Shown here piece after piece: positions 48,736 to 56,681 of a DNA stretch of 64,000 bases (positions are counted from its first letter, which is position 1; every line of letters starts with the position of its first letter). The stretch is from the NCBI RefSeq assembly GCF_010727125.1, contig NZ_AP022564.1, forward strand, positions 3,658,001 to 3,722,000, written 5' to 3'. Source of the stretch: Mycolicibacter terrae (GTDB lineage Bacteria; Actinomycetota; Actinomycetes; Mycobacteriales; Mycobacteriaceae). A model generated the notes under the pieces. It was not told the origin of the DNA, ran no database searches, and was given only the letters and a program-made list of their open reading frames with translations. Both the position numbers and the translations under genes were made by a program.

Positions 48736-48821
48736 GACGACCAGTGTCCCAGCTCGGGCGGCTCAGCCGACTACAGGGTGTAGTTGTTCGGGGGTTGAGG
48801 TGACCCGGGTCTCGGAGTTGG

Positions 48822-49214
48822 ATGGCAATCATGCAACTACCGCAACGGCTGGCCCGGTTCAACCGGCACGTCACCAACCCGATTCAGCGCATGTGGGCCG
48901 GCTGGGCCCCGAGCTTCGGAATCCTCGAACACGTCGGCAGACGCTCCGGCAAGCCCTACCGCACCCCGCTGAGTGTGTTCAGCACCGACGACGGGGTGGC
49001 CATCCTGCTCACCTACGGCCCCGACCGCGACTGGCTGAAGAACATCACCGCCGCTGGCGGCGCCAAGCTGCGCCGGCACGGCAAGACCTTCGCCGTCACC
49101 AATCCCCGGGTGATGAGTCGCGACGAAGCGGCCCCGCACGTCACCGGCTTCGGTCGCCGTGCGTTCGGTCGGCTGCCGTTCGAACAGGCCGTACTGCTCA
49201 CCAGGCAGAGCTGA
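48822..49214 (+). CDS. nitroreductase/deazaflavin family protein (Rv0523c-like), copy 1
   Basis: A 130-residue split-barrel protein: LEHVGRRSGKPYRTPLSVFS, ILLTYGPDRDWLKNITAAGGAKL and FAVTNPRVMSRDEA mark the group. It is more divergent than the DDN-type proteins at 13851 and 27323. Cofactor probably F420 or none. The next gene, starting one base after the stop, is a clear tandem paralog. Confidence 0.8.
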   Translation: MAIMQLPQRLARFNRHVTNPIQRMWAGWAPSFGILEHVGRRSGKPYRTPLSVFSTDDGVAILLTYGPDRDWLKNITAAGGAKLRRHGKTFAVTNPRVMSRDEAAPHVTGFGRRAFGRLPFEQAVLLTRQS

Positions 49215-49215
49215 G

Positions 49216-49599
49216 GTGGTGCGGTTCTCCGAGCGGCGCGCCCGGTTCAACCGGGTGGCGACCAACCGGCTGCTCCGCCCGATCTCCGGCTGGATACCGA
49301 TGTGGTCCCTGGTCGAGCACACCGGCCGGCGCTCCGGGGCGACCTACCGCACCCCGGTCTCGATGTTCCATACGGCCGGCGGCGTCGCCGTGCTGCTGCC
49401 CTACGGAACCGAGCGGGACTGGGTGAAGAATCTGCAGGTAGCCGGGGGTGGACACGCCAAGATGGGCGGCAAGAGTTTTGCCGTCACCAATCCGCGGGTG
49501 GTGCCGACCGACGAGGCGCTCGGCCTGCTGAAGCCGCCCTGGCGCCAGCTGCTCGGGCGCGCCGGCGTGCCGCACACCCTGCTGCTGGACCGCGCTTAG
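49216..49599 (+). CDS. nitroreductase/deazaflavin family protein, copy 2
   Basis: A 127-residue paralog of the preceding gene, sharing RARFNR, LVEHTGRRSGATYRTPVSMF, VLLPYGTERDWVKNLQVAGGG and KSFAVTNPRVV. Two adjacent GTG codons (49216, 49219) can be the start; the intergenic gap is one to four bases, so it is translationally coupled to copy 1. Confidence 0.78.
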   Translation: MVRFSERRARFNRVATNRLLRPISGWIPMWSLVEHTGRRSGATYRTPVSMFHTAGGVAVLLPYGTERDWVKNLQVAGGGHAKMGGKSFAVTNPRVVPTDEALGLLKPPWRQLLGRAGVPHTLLLDRA

Positions 49600-49603
49600 C
49601 CGA

Positions 49604-51184
49604 CTACCCGGTAGGCGTGCCCGGGTTGCCGGGCTGTCCCGGGCTTCCGGCGGGATCTCCGGCCCCACCGGCGCCACCTGCGCCGGCCTTTCCGGCCTCG
49701 ACGCCGTTGCCCCCGTCACCGCCACCGCCACCCGGTCCGCCCGGTCCGACCGACCCGCCGGGAGCGGCCGCGCCACCGGCACCGCCCGTGCCGCCGGCAC
49801 CGCCGGCGGCCGCCGCGGCACCGTCCCCGGCGTCTGCCCCGTCGCCGCCCGAGCCCCCGGCGCCGCCGTCGGGATGCGTGGCCGTTCCGGCGCCACCGGC
49901 ACCGCCGGTGCCACCCGGGCCGCCGCCGCCGCTCTCACCGCTGCCGGGGTGACCGAGCATGCCCTGGCCGCCGTCGCCGCCGTCGCCCCCGTTGCCGGCC
50001 GTGCCGGCCCACGAACCCGCCGCCCCGCCGTTTCCACCGGCCCCGCCCACCCGGCCGTGGCTGGGGACGCCGCCGAAGCCACCCGAGCCCCCGTCGCCGC
50101 CGCTGCCGCCGCTACCGCCGTCGCCATCGGAACCGGCCAGCGCGTCGCCGCCGTTACCGCCCGGGGCGCTGAACCCGCCGGGCCCGGCGTTGCCCATGAA
50201 CACCAGGTCCCCGGCGTTTCCGGCCGCCCCGCCAGCACCGCCGTTTCCGCCGCTCGGGTGGTCGGCGGTGCCGGCACCACCGTTTCCGCCGTAACCGCCG
50301 GAGCCGCCCGGACCGCCGAAGCCGGCGACCCCGTCTCCGCCGTCACCGGCGTTGCCGCCGTTGCCACCGTCGCCGCCGCCGTTGCCCCAGCCGCCGTCGC
50401 CGCCGTCGCCGCCCCGACCACCGGCACCGAACACCGAGATGGCGTCGCCGCCGAGCCCACCGTCGCCGCCGTTGCCCGCGGTGCCGGAGACGCTGTCCAG
50501 CCCGTCACCACCCCAGCCGCCTTCGCCGCCGTTGCCCAGCAGCCAGCCGCCAGTCCCGCCGTCGCCGCCGTCGGCCCCGGAGCCGCCGTCGCCGCCCCAC
50601 CCGCCGTTGCCGATCATCAGGGCGTTACCGCCGTGCCCGCCGACCACGCCGGCGGCGATGTTCTCGTCGGTGCCCGCGCCGTACCCGTTGCCGCCGTCGC
50701 CGAACAGCCAGCCGCCGTCCCCGCCGTCGGGGTGGTCGACGGTTCCGTCGACACCATCACAGATCAGGCCGCAGGCGCCGTCAAAAGCGAAGAGCGGGTT
50801 GATGATCGGGTCGATCAGGGCACCCGGCCCCATCATCCACAGGTTGCCCAGGTCGTGGAGGGTCGCGTAGAGCTGGTTCTGGATCAGCCCGGCGAAGACG
50901 ACCTCGACCACCGAGGTCCAGGTGTAGACGTCGGTGCCCACCAGGGAGAGATCCAGCGTGTCCGCCGCTGCCGCCCCCGGGTCGGCCTGAGCGGCGGCGT
51001 CGATGTCGGCGATGAACTGGTCGAACGAGAACAGATCGTCGAAGTCGGCGTGCGCCGGTGCGGTGGCCAGCGGGCTCAGCCCGAGCGCCAGGAATGTCCC
51101 CACCGACCCGAGGGACGTCGTGGCGGCGGCCCCGGCGCGGCGAGCTGGGTGGTGGCGGCGATTCTCAACACGCTGACGGGGCAT
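49604..51184 (-). CDS. PGRS-repeat exported protein lacking a PE domain
   Basis: A 526-residue protein. In place of the usual PE domain it begins with a basic, signal-peptide-like segment (RRHHPARRAGAAATTSLGSVG then FLALGLSPLATAPAHAD) with a likely AHA-D cleavage near residue 47. About 110 residues of unique sequence follow (FSFDQFIADIDAAAQ, YTWTSVVEVVFAGLIQNQLYAT, GACGLICDGVDG), then about 370 residues of GGxGG repeats with Asp and Asn, as in PE_PGRS proteins. Surface location is expected through Sec or Tat. The ATG has TAAAGT six bases upstream. Confidence 0.8.
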   Translation of the reverse strand: MPRQRVENRRHHPARRAGAAATTSLGSVGTFLALGLSPLATAPAHADFDDLFSFDQFIADIDAAAQADPGAAAADTLDLSLVGTDVYTWTSVVEVVFAGLIQNQLYATLHDLGNLWMMGPGALIDPIINPLFAFDGACGLICDGVDGTVDHPDGGDGGWLFGDGGNGYGAGTDENIAAGVVGGHGGNALMIGNGGWGGDGGSGADGGDGGTGGWLLGNGGEGGWGGDGLDSVSGTAGNGGDGGLGGDAISVFGAGGRGGDGGDGGWGNGGGDGGNGGNAGDGGDGVAGFGGPGGSGGYGGNGGAGTADHPSGGNGGAGGAAGNAGDLVFMGNAGPGGFSAPGGNGGDALAGSDGDGGSGGSGGDGGSGGFGGVPSHGRVGGAGGNGGAAGSWAGTAGNGGDGGDGGQGMLGHPGSGESGGGGPGGTGGAGGAGTATHPDGGAGGSGGDGADAGDGAAAAAGGAGGTGGAGGAAAPGGSVGPGGPGGGGGDGGNGVEAGKAGAGGAGGAGDPAGSPGQPGNPGTPTG

Positions 51185-51190
51185 TCGCCG

Positions 51191-51196
51191 ACTTTA
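51191..51196 (-). promoter_or_regulatory. -10 element, leaderless PGRS gene
   Basis: On the minus strand TAAAGT lies six bases before the ATG at 51184. Confidence 0.45.
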
Positions 51197-51320
51197 ACCA
51201 GCGGGGTTGCCGATCCACAACTGCGGGCTCAGATCCGGACTTAGCCCGGCAGGTGCGGGTTTATGGACCGGTAGGATCCGCACTCGCTGGCGCAACATTC
51301 CGCTCGGGGCGGGCCGGGTG

Positions 51321-51326
51321 TAGTTT
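51321..51326 (+). promoter_or_regulatory. -10 element, leaderless JmjC gene
   Basis: TAGTTT lies six bases before the GTG at 51333 and touches the alternative GTG at 51327, which favours 51333 as the start. Confidence 0.4.
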
Positions 51327-51332
51327 GTGCCG

Positions 51333-52553
51333 GTGCCAGCCGGCTTCCCGAGCCTCCCGGAATCGGAGTCCCCGCTCGCCTGGCTGCTGGCGCCGGTGAC
51401 GGTGCGGACCTTCCTCGACGAGCTGTGGGGCGCCGCGCCGAACCACATCGGTCGAGACCGCGCCGACTACTTCGAACCGATAGCCGGGCCGCTTTCGGCC
51501 GAGCGACTTCTGGCCGCGTTGCGCACCGAGCCGGCTGCGGTGCGGTTGGTGCGCGGGGCCGACCATCTGCAGCCGGAGCACTACACACTCGCCGACGGCA
51601 CCTTGGACCTGGCCCGGATCCACGCCGAACTGGACGGCGGCTACACGGTCATCTGCAACAACATCGAGAAGTACCTGCGCCCGATGTCGACGCTGACCCA
51701 CTCGGTCGAGGTGGAGCTGAACTTCCCCACGCACGTCAACGCCTACATCACCCCACCGGCCTCGACGGGGTTCCTGCCGCATTACGACCACCACGACGTG
51801 TTGGTGCTGCAGGTCCAGGGCAGCAAGACGTGGTACTTCTACGGCGACGAGCCGGTGCCGCCGCACCTGATGGCGCAGATGCACGAGGTCGACCCGGCCG
51901 GACTGCCGGAGCCGACCAGCTTGCACCTGGCCGCCGGGGACACCCTGTATCTGCCACGGGGCCGGGTTCATTCGGCGGTGACGACGTCACAGAGCTCGGT
52001 ACATCTGACTGTCGGCATCCACGTGCCGACGGTGCTCACCCTGCTGACCCACACGCTGCACATCTTGAGCCTGCGCGACGACGTGGTGCATACCCGTTTG
52101 CCCGCAAGGCATTTGGACGATCAGCAGGTGCGCGCGAGCCTGGGAACGATGATTCGGGACGGGCTCGACGCCCTCGCGGCTTCCGACGCCCTCGCGGAAG
52201 GCCTTGGCGCCATGCAGGATTTCCTGGTACGGCGCGCCCGCTGCCCGGTCGTCGGACAGGTCTCCGACACCGTCGGGCTCGACACCGACACGCTGGTGCG
52301 CAAGCAGCAGCCGCTGTACTCCCGGGTGACCACGACCGCCGACGGCGTCGGCCTGCAGTTCGCCCAGCTGATCGTCAGCGCCCGCCCGGACCACGAAGCG
52401 GCGATGCGGTTTCTCTCCGAGCGCAGCGAACCGTTCCGCGTCGGCGAACTACCCGGGCTGACGGACGCCCAGCAGGTGGAGTTGGTGCGCAGTCTGCTCA
52501 TGAGCGGATTCCTGGTGCGACCCCCCGCCGGCTACGCACCCTTGAGTCCCTAA
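51333..52553 (+). CDS. JmjC/Cupin_4-type 2-oxoglutarate oxygenase
   Basis: A 406-residue Fe(II)/2-oxoglutarate oxygenase of the ribosomal-oxygenase-like group. The metal ligands are in FLPHYDHHDVLVLQVQGSKTW (HxD) and LPRGRVHSAVT (distal His). The surrounding PVTVRTFLDELWG, NAYITPPASTGF and LHLAAGDTLYL are family features; the C-terminal helical region resembles the dimerisation and winged-helix part. Such enzymes hydroxylate protein side chains (Arg, His, Asp or Asn). The target here is unknown. It diverges from the PGRS gene. Confidence 0.85.
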   Translation: MPAGFPSLPESESPLAWLLAPVTVRTFLDELWGAAPNHIGRDRADYFEPIAGPLSAERLLAALRTEPAAVRLVRGADHLQPEHYTLADGTLDLARIHAELDGGYTVICNNIEKYLRPMSTLTHSVEVELNFPTHVNAYITPPASTGFLPHYDHHDVLVLQVQGSKTWYFYGDEPVPPHLMAQMHEVDPAGLPEPTSLHLAAGDTLYLPRGRVHSAVTTSQSSVHLTVGIHVPTVLTLLTHTLHILSLRDDVVHTRLPARHLDDQQVRASLGTMIRDGLDALAASDALAEGLGAMQDFLVRRARCPVVGQVSDTVGLDTDTLVRKQQPLYSRVTTTADGVGLQFAQLIVSARPDHEAAMRFLSERSEPFRVGELPGLTDAQQVELVRSLLMSGFLVRPPAGYAPLSP

Positions 52554-52656
52554 ATGCGGATATTTTCCTCTAATAGATCCGTATTCCCAGGAGACATCCA
52601 GCAGTTATTCGTGATTTGAGGATAGGCTCCGTATGTTCGGGACGGGAGAGATGACG

Positions 52657-54060
52657 ATGACGGAGCCCATCTGGATGGCCTCGCCGCCGGAGGTGCACTC
52701 GGCGTTGCTGAGCAGCGGTCCGGGCGCGGGGCCACTGCTGGCGGCCGCCGCCATGTGGCAGACGTTGAGCACCGAATACACCGAGGTGGCGCAGGAACTG
52801 TCCACCATGCTCGGAGCGGTGCAGGCCGGCACGTGGCAGGGACCGAGCGCGGAATCCTATGTAGCGGCCAATGTTCCGTATCTGTCCTGGCTGACCAAAG
52901 CCGGCTCCGACGCCACGGCGTTGGCGGCCCGGCACCAGACCGCCGCCACCGCCTACACCTCCGCGCTGGCGACGATGCCCACCCTGGCCGAACTGGCCGG
53001 CAACCACGCCGTGCACGCGGTGTTGCAGGCGACGAACTTCTTCGGGGTCAACACGATCCCGATCGCGCTCAACGAGGCCGACTACACCCGGATGTGGGTA
53101 CAGGCGGCCAGCACGATGGCGACGTATCAGGCGGTGGCCGGTGCCGCGGTGGCGTCGTCCCCGGCGGCGGCGACCGCGCCCACGGTGCTCAACCCCGACA
53201 CCCCGCCACATCGCGACCATCAGCACCGCAACGACCAGGCGCCCACCCAGGACTTCGGCAACATCTACCAGGAGAGCTGGTGGACCACCCGGATCGCCGA
53301 GATCAACGAGGCCATTCAGGCCGACCTGTCCAGCAATAATCCACTCACCAGCCTGATCAGTGACCCGGTGCTGATGACGATCGCCCCGCATTACGCCGGT
53401 GAGATCGTCCTCGGGCTGGCGCCCACGGTGACCGCGCTGACCGAGACGATGCTCGGGCTCATCGCACCGGTGTCACCGCTGGCCGGCCTGGCCGGTGTCG
53501 CCGGCCTGGCCGGCATCAACGTCCCCGCGGCAGCGGCGCTGCCCGCCCCCAACCCGCCGATGCCCGTCCCGGCCGCCGCCGCCCCCGCGACACTGGCCGC
53601 TCCACCCTCCGCTGCCCCCGCGACTCCCCCGGCCATGGCCCCGCCGACACTTGCCCCGGCCGCGGCGGCCGCCGGTGGCGTCCCGGTGATGCCGCCGCCG
53701 ATCACCGGAGTCGAAGCGGCAGCATTTCCGTACCTGATCGGTGCCGGCCCGTCCTACGGGACAGCCGCCAAGATGCGCTCCGCCGCGCCCGGGGCGGCCC
53801 AGCGGTCCGCCGCCCCGGCAGCCGCGGCGACCACCGCGGTCACCGAGCGTCAGGCCCGCCGCCGGCGACACCGCGAAGGGCTACCGGACCCGGGCAACCG
53901 CTACGAATACCTCGACTCGGCGAGTGGGGCCGGCCAGATCGGCTTCGCGGGCACCGTGCAGCAGGAAACCGGTTCTGCGGTAACGGGTTTGACGACTCTG
54001 ACAGACAATGCCCCGATGCTGCCGCACACCTGGGAGGGTCCCGAAGACCCGTCGCACTGA
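52657..54060 (+). CDS. PPE-family protein, PPW subfamily
   Basis: A 467-residue PPE protein. The PPE domain (about 1-175) shows MASPPEVHSALLSSGPGAG, WQGPSAESYVAAN (W-x-G) and TNFFGVNTIPIALNEADYTRMW. A Pro/Ala-rich middle follows. The C-terminus has GFAGT and PMLPHTWEG, the GFxGT and PxxPxxW hallmarks of the PPE-PPW group. Predicted to be exported by a type VII system; no PE partner gene is adjacent. The ATG at 52657 follows GGGAGAG. The 100 bases upstream are AT-rich with no clear regulatory site. Confidence 0.9.
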   Translation: MTEPIWMASPPEVHSALLSSGPGAGPLLAAAAMWQTLSTEYTEVAQELSTMLGAVQAGTWQGPSAESYVAANVPYLSWLTKAGSDATALAARHQTAATAYTSALATMPTLAELAGNHAVHAVLQATNFFGVNTIPIALNEADYTRMWVQAASTMATYQAVAGAAVASSPAAATAPTVLNPDTPPHRDHQHRNDQAPTQDFGNIYQESWWTTRIAEINEAIQADLSSNNPLTSLISDPVLMTIAPHYAGEIVLGLAPTVTALTETMLGLIAPVSPLAGLAGVAGLAGINVPAAAALPAPNPPMPVPAAAAPATLAAPPSAAPATPPAMAPPTLAPAAAAAGGVPVMPPPITGVEAAAFPYLIGAGPSYGTAAKMRSAAPGAAQRSAAPAAAATTAVTERQARRRRHREGLPDPGNRYEYLDSASGAGQIGFAGTVQQETGSAVTGLTTLTDNAPMLPHTWEGPEDPSH

Positions 54061-54081
54061 TCCGGACACCGCGACCGGCTT

Positions 54082-55470
54082 TCAGCGGCCCAGCAGCCGC
54101 ATCTTCTGCTCGTTGTACTCGTCGTTGGTGATCAATCCGCGATCGCGTAGCTCGGCGAATTCGCGGATCTCCGCGGCGATGCCCATCGCCGTCGGCCCGG
54201 GTGTGCCATCGGCGCCGCGTTCGCCCGCCGGAGAATCAGCCGCCGACCCGGACTCGGCGCGTTGCGGCATCGGGACCTTCGCCGACGCGTCGGCGGCACC
54301 GCCGCCGCGGCCACGACTGACCGATCCGGCCAGCGCGCTGCCGCCCATGCCGGCCAGCGCCATCTGGCTGAACGCGCTTCCGGCGCCGGCGAGCGAGGCC
54401 GCCGGCGCCCCGCCGACACCCGGACCGGCCAGCGGCGTCGTGTAAGACAGGGTGCGGATCTCCGGGGCATTGGCGGCCCAGTTGATCGGCACCGACAGGT
54501 TGCCGGCGCTGATCGCCTCGCCCATCGCCGCGGCCAGTCCCGCGGAAGGGCCGGGCACCATCGGCCGGGACGGGGTCAACGGCGAGAACAGATCGATGTT
54601 GCGCAGGATCTCGTACTCCACCTGTTCCAGCCGATCCTGCTCGTGGAGGATCTCCCGGGTGCTGGCGTCCGCCGCCACCCAGGCTCCCGAGGCCAGGATC
54701 AGCGAGACCACCTGCGCCGCGCTCAGCCCCGCGATGTCGCTGATGCTCGGCAGCGTGATCAGATCCGCCAGGCCCTGGGCCGGCCCGGCCACCGTCGCCG
54801 CCCCGACTCCGGCCTGCGTCAGGGAGTTGTTCGGCGCTCCGAAGATCCCCGAGGCCAACTGGCCCAGCAACGACTGGATGTTCGACGACGACGACGAGGC
54901 TTCGGCCGACCCGGCCGCGGCGACCTGACCGGCCGGCCCGGCCGGATTGCTGGTCTGCGGTGGCGGCTGGAACGGCGCGAGCCCGGTCGCCGCCGCCGAC
55001 GCCGCGGCGTAGCCGAACATCGCGGCGACGTCCTGCGCCCACATCTCGGCGTACTCGGCCTCGTTGGCGGCGATCGCCGCGGTGTTGGTCCCCAGGACGT
55101 TGGTGGCGACCAGCAGCATCAGTTGGGCGCGGTTGGCGGCCACCACCGTGGGCGGCACCGTCGCACTGAACGCCGCCTCGTAGGCCGCGGCCGCCGCGTT
55201 CGCCTGCGCCGCCGTCTGATCGAGCTGTACCGCGGTGGCGGCCATCCACGAGGCGTATCGCCCGGCGGACTGCGTCAGCGCCACCGACGCCGGCCCCAGC
55301 CAGGACTGGCCGGTCAGTTCGGCGATCACCGTCTCGTAGGACGTGACCGCCGAATGCAGTTCGGCGGCCAGTGCAGCCCAGGCCGCGGCCGCCGCCCGCA
55401 TCGGCGCGGAGCCCGGGCCGGTGTAGATCCGCAGCGAATTGACCTCCGGAGGCAGGGCAGCGTAATTCAT
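54082..55470 (-). CDS. PPE-family protein, SVP subfamily, with C-terminal SHOCT domain
   Basis: A 462-residue PPE protein. Residues 1-175 are the PPE domain (YAALPPEVNSLRIYTGPGSAPM, SWLGPASVALTQSAGRYASWM, NVLGTNTAAIAANEAEYAEMW). Near residue 320 is GNLSVPINW, the GxxSVPxxW motif of the SVP group. The last 35 residues, IREFAELRDRGLITNDEY then NEQKMRLLG, are a SHOCT domain, which is unusual on a PPE protein and more often found at the end of membrane or cytoplasmic proteins. AGGGAGG precedes the ATG. It converges with the PPE-PPW gene. Confidence 0.9.
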   Translation of the reverse strand: MNYAALPPEVNSLRIYTGPGSAPMRAAAAAWAALAAELHSAVTSYETVIAELTGQSWLGPASVALTQSAGRYASWMAATAVQLDQTAAQANAAAAAYEAAFSATVPPTVVAANRAQLMLLVATNVLGTNTAAIAANEAEYAEMWAQDVAAMFGYAAASAAATGLAPFQPPPQTSNPAGPAGQVAAAGSAEASSSSSNIQSLLGQLASGIFGAPNNSLTQAGVGAATVAGPAQGLADLITLPSISDIAGLSAAQVVSLILASGAWVAADASTREILHEQDRLEQVEYEILRNIDLFSPLTPSRPMVPGPSAGLAAAMGEAISAGNLSVPINWAANAPEIRTLSYTTPLAGPGVGGAPAASLAGAGSAFSQMALAGMGGSALAGSVSRGRGGGAADASAKVPMPQRAESGSAADSPAGERGADGTPGPTAMGIAAEIREFAELRDRGLITNDEYNEQKMRLLGR

Positions 55471-55616
55471 GCACTGACCCCCTCCCTGGGAACCGGCTCA
55501 CGAAACCGGCGTGTGTGTATTTTTAACCCAAAATCACCCCGATGGCCTACGATTCCGGATTTGCGGAGGGGGTACGGCCCGCTCGCCGCGATGGCGGTCA
55601 CAGCCGCACCCTGCGA

Positions 55617-55622
55617 TAACAT
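55617..55622 (+). promoter_or_regulatory. -10 element, leaderless ABC permease gene
   Basis: TAACAT lies six bases before the GTG at 55629. Confidence 0.5.
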
Positions 55623-55628
55623 GCGCGC

Positions 55629-56678
55629 GTGCGGATGCTGATCACCGCCTGGCGCGATCTGCAGTGGCGGCTGCGCCGGTTCATCGTCGCCGCGGTGGGC
55701 ACCGCGATGGTCTTCGCGCTGACCCTTGTGCTCGCCGGGCTGACCCACGGCTTCCGGGTTGAGGCGGAGCACGTGGTCGATTCACTGGGCATCGACAGCT
55801 ACCTGATCCAGACGGCCGCTGTCGGCCCGTTCATGGGTTCGTCGCGGTTCCCGCAGAAGGAGGCCGGCGACGTCGCGGGGATCTCCGGTGTCGAAGCGGC
55901 GTTGCCGGTGGTCTACGGCAACACCATCCTGCAGGACGGCGAGTCGCCACTGAACGTCAACATCTACGGGGTCCCCAAGGCCGCGATGCCGCCGATCATC
56001 TCCGGGCGCGCACCGACCGAGCCGAATGAGATCGCGATGTCGACCACGCTCAAACGCGCCGTCGGCGACGAGGTCGAGATGGGCGCGGACACACTGCGGA
56101 TCGTCGGGCTGGTCGAGAAGTCGACGACGCTGGCCGGGCAGCCCAACGGTTTCCTGACCGTGGCGGGCGCACAGCGACTGATGTTCTCCGGGCAGCCGGT
56201 GGCCTCGGCGATCGGCTTGCGGGGCACCCCGGCGGAGGTGCCCGAGGGCTACCGGGTGGTGGATCGGGTCGCTGCCGTCGACGACATGGTGCGCCCGCTG
56301 GCCGGGGCGCAGATGGCGCTGTCGTACATGTCGGTGCTGCTGTGGGGTGTCGCCGCGCTGATCGTCGGCTCGTTGATCTACCTGTCGGCACTGGAGCGCA
56401 CCCGCGACTTCGCGGTGTTCAAGGCGCTGGGTGTGACGACCGGGATGGTGCTGGCGGGGCTGGCGCTGCAGGCGGTGGCCGTGGCGGTGGCCGCGGCGGT
56501 GCTCGGCGGGATCCTCGCGGTGGCGATCGGTCCGCTGTTCCCGATGCTGGTGGCGGTGACCACGTCGTCGTTCGCCCTGCTGGTGCTGACCGCGCTCGGC
56601 ATCGGGCTGCTGGCCAGCCTGGCGGGCCTGCGCCACGCGGTGGCCGTCGACCCGGTGCTCGCCTTCGGGGGGCCGTGA
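55629..56678 (+). CDS. ABC transporter permease (Rv0072-like, FtsX/MacB type)
   Basis: A 349-residue membrane protein with the FtsX layout: one N-terminal helix (FIVAAVGTAMVFALTLVLAG), an external domain of about 200 residues (VEAALPVVYGNTILQ, AVGDEVEMGADTLRIVG), then three C-terminal helices (LLWGVAALIVGSLIYLSAL, LAGLALQAVAVAVAAAVLGG, FALLVLTALGIGLLASLAG). The length equals Rv0072. It forms a transporter with the next gene, three bases away. Substrate unknown; Rv0072/Rv0073 are annotated for glutamine on weak grounds. Confidence 0.88.
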   Translation: MRMLITAWRDLQWRLRRFIVAAVGTAMVFALTLVLAGLTHGFRVEAEHVVDSLGIDSYLIQTAAVGPFMGSSRFPQKEAGDVAGISGVEAALPVVYGNTILQDGESPLNVNIYGVPKAAMPPIISGRAPTEPNEIAMSTTLKRAVGDEVEMGADTLRIVGLVEKSTTLAGQPNGFLTVAGAQRLMFSGQPVASAIGLRGTPAEVPEGYRVVDRVAAVDDMVRPLAGAQMALSYMSVLLWGVAALIVGSLIYLSALERTRDFAVFKALGVTTGMVLAGLALQAVAVAVAAAVLGGILAVAIGPLFPMLVAVTTSSFALLVLTALGIGLLASLAGLRHAVAVDPVLAFGGP

Positions 56679-56681
56679 GCC

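Noticed and set aside
49874..51244. 456-codon plus-strand frame of Ala/Val/Pro repeats
   Set aside because: Mirror reading of the PGRS repeats; repetitive DNA keeps several frames open.
52554..52656. AT-rich stretch before the PPE-PPW gene as a small gene or riboswitch
   Set aside because: No open frame of useful length, no stable hairpin pair and no recognisable RNA motif; probably just the promoter region.
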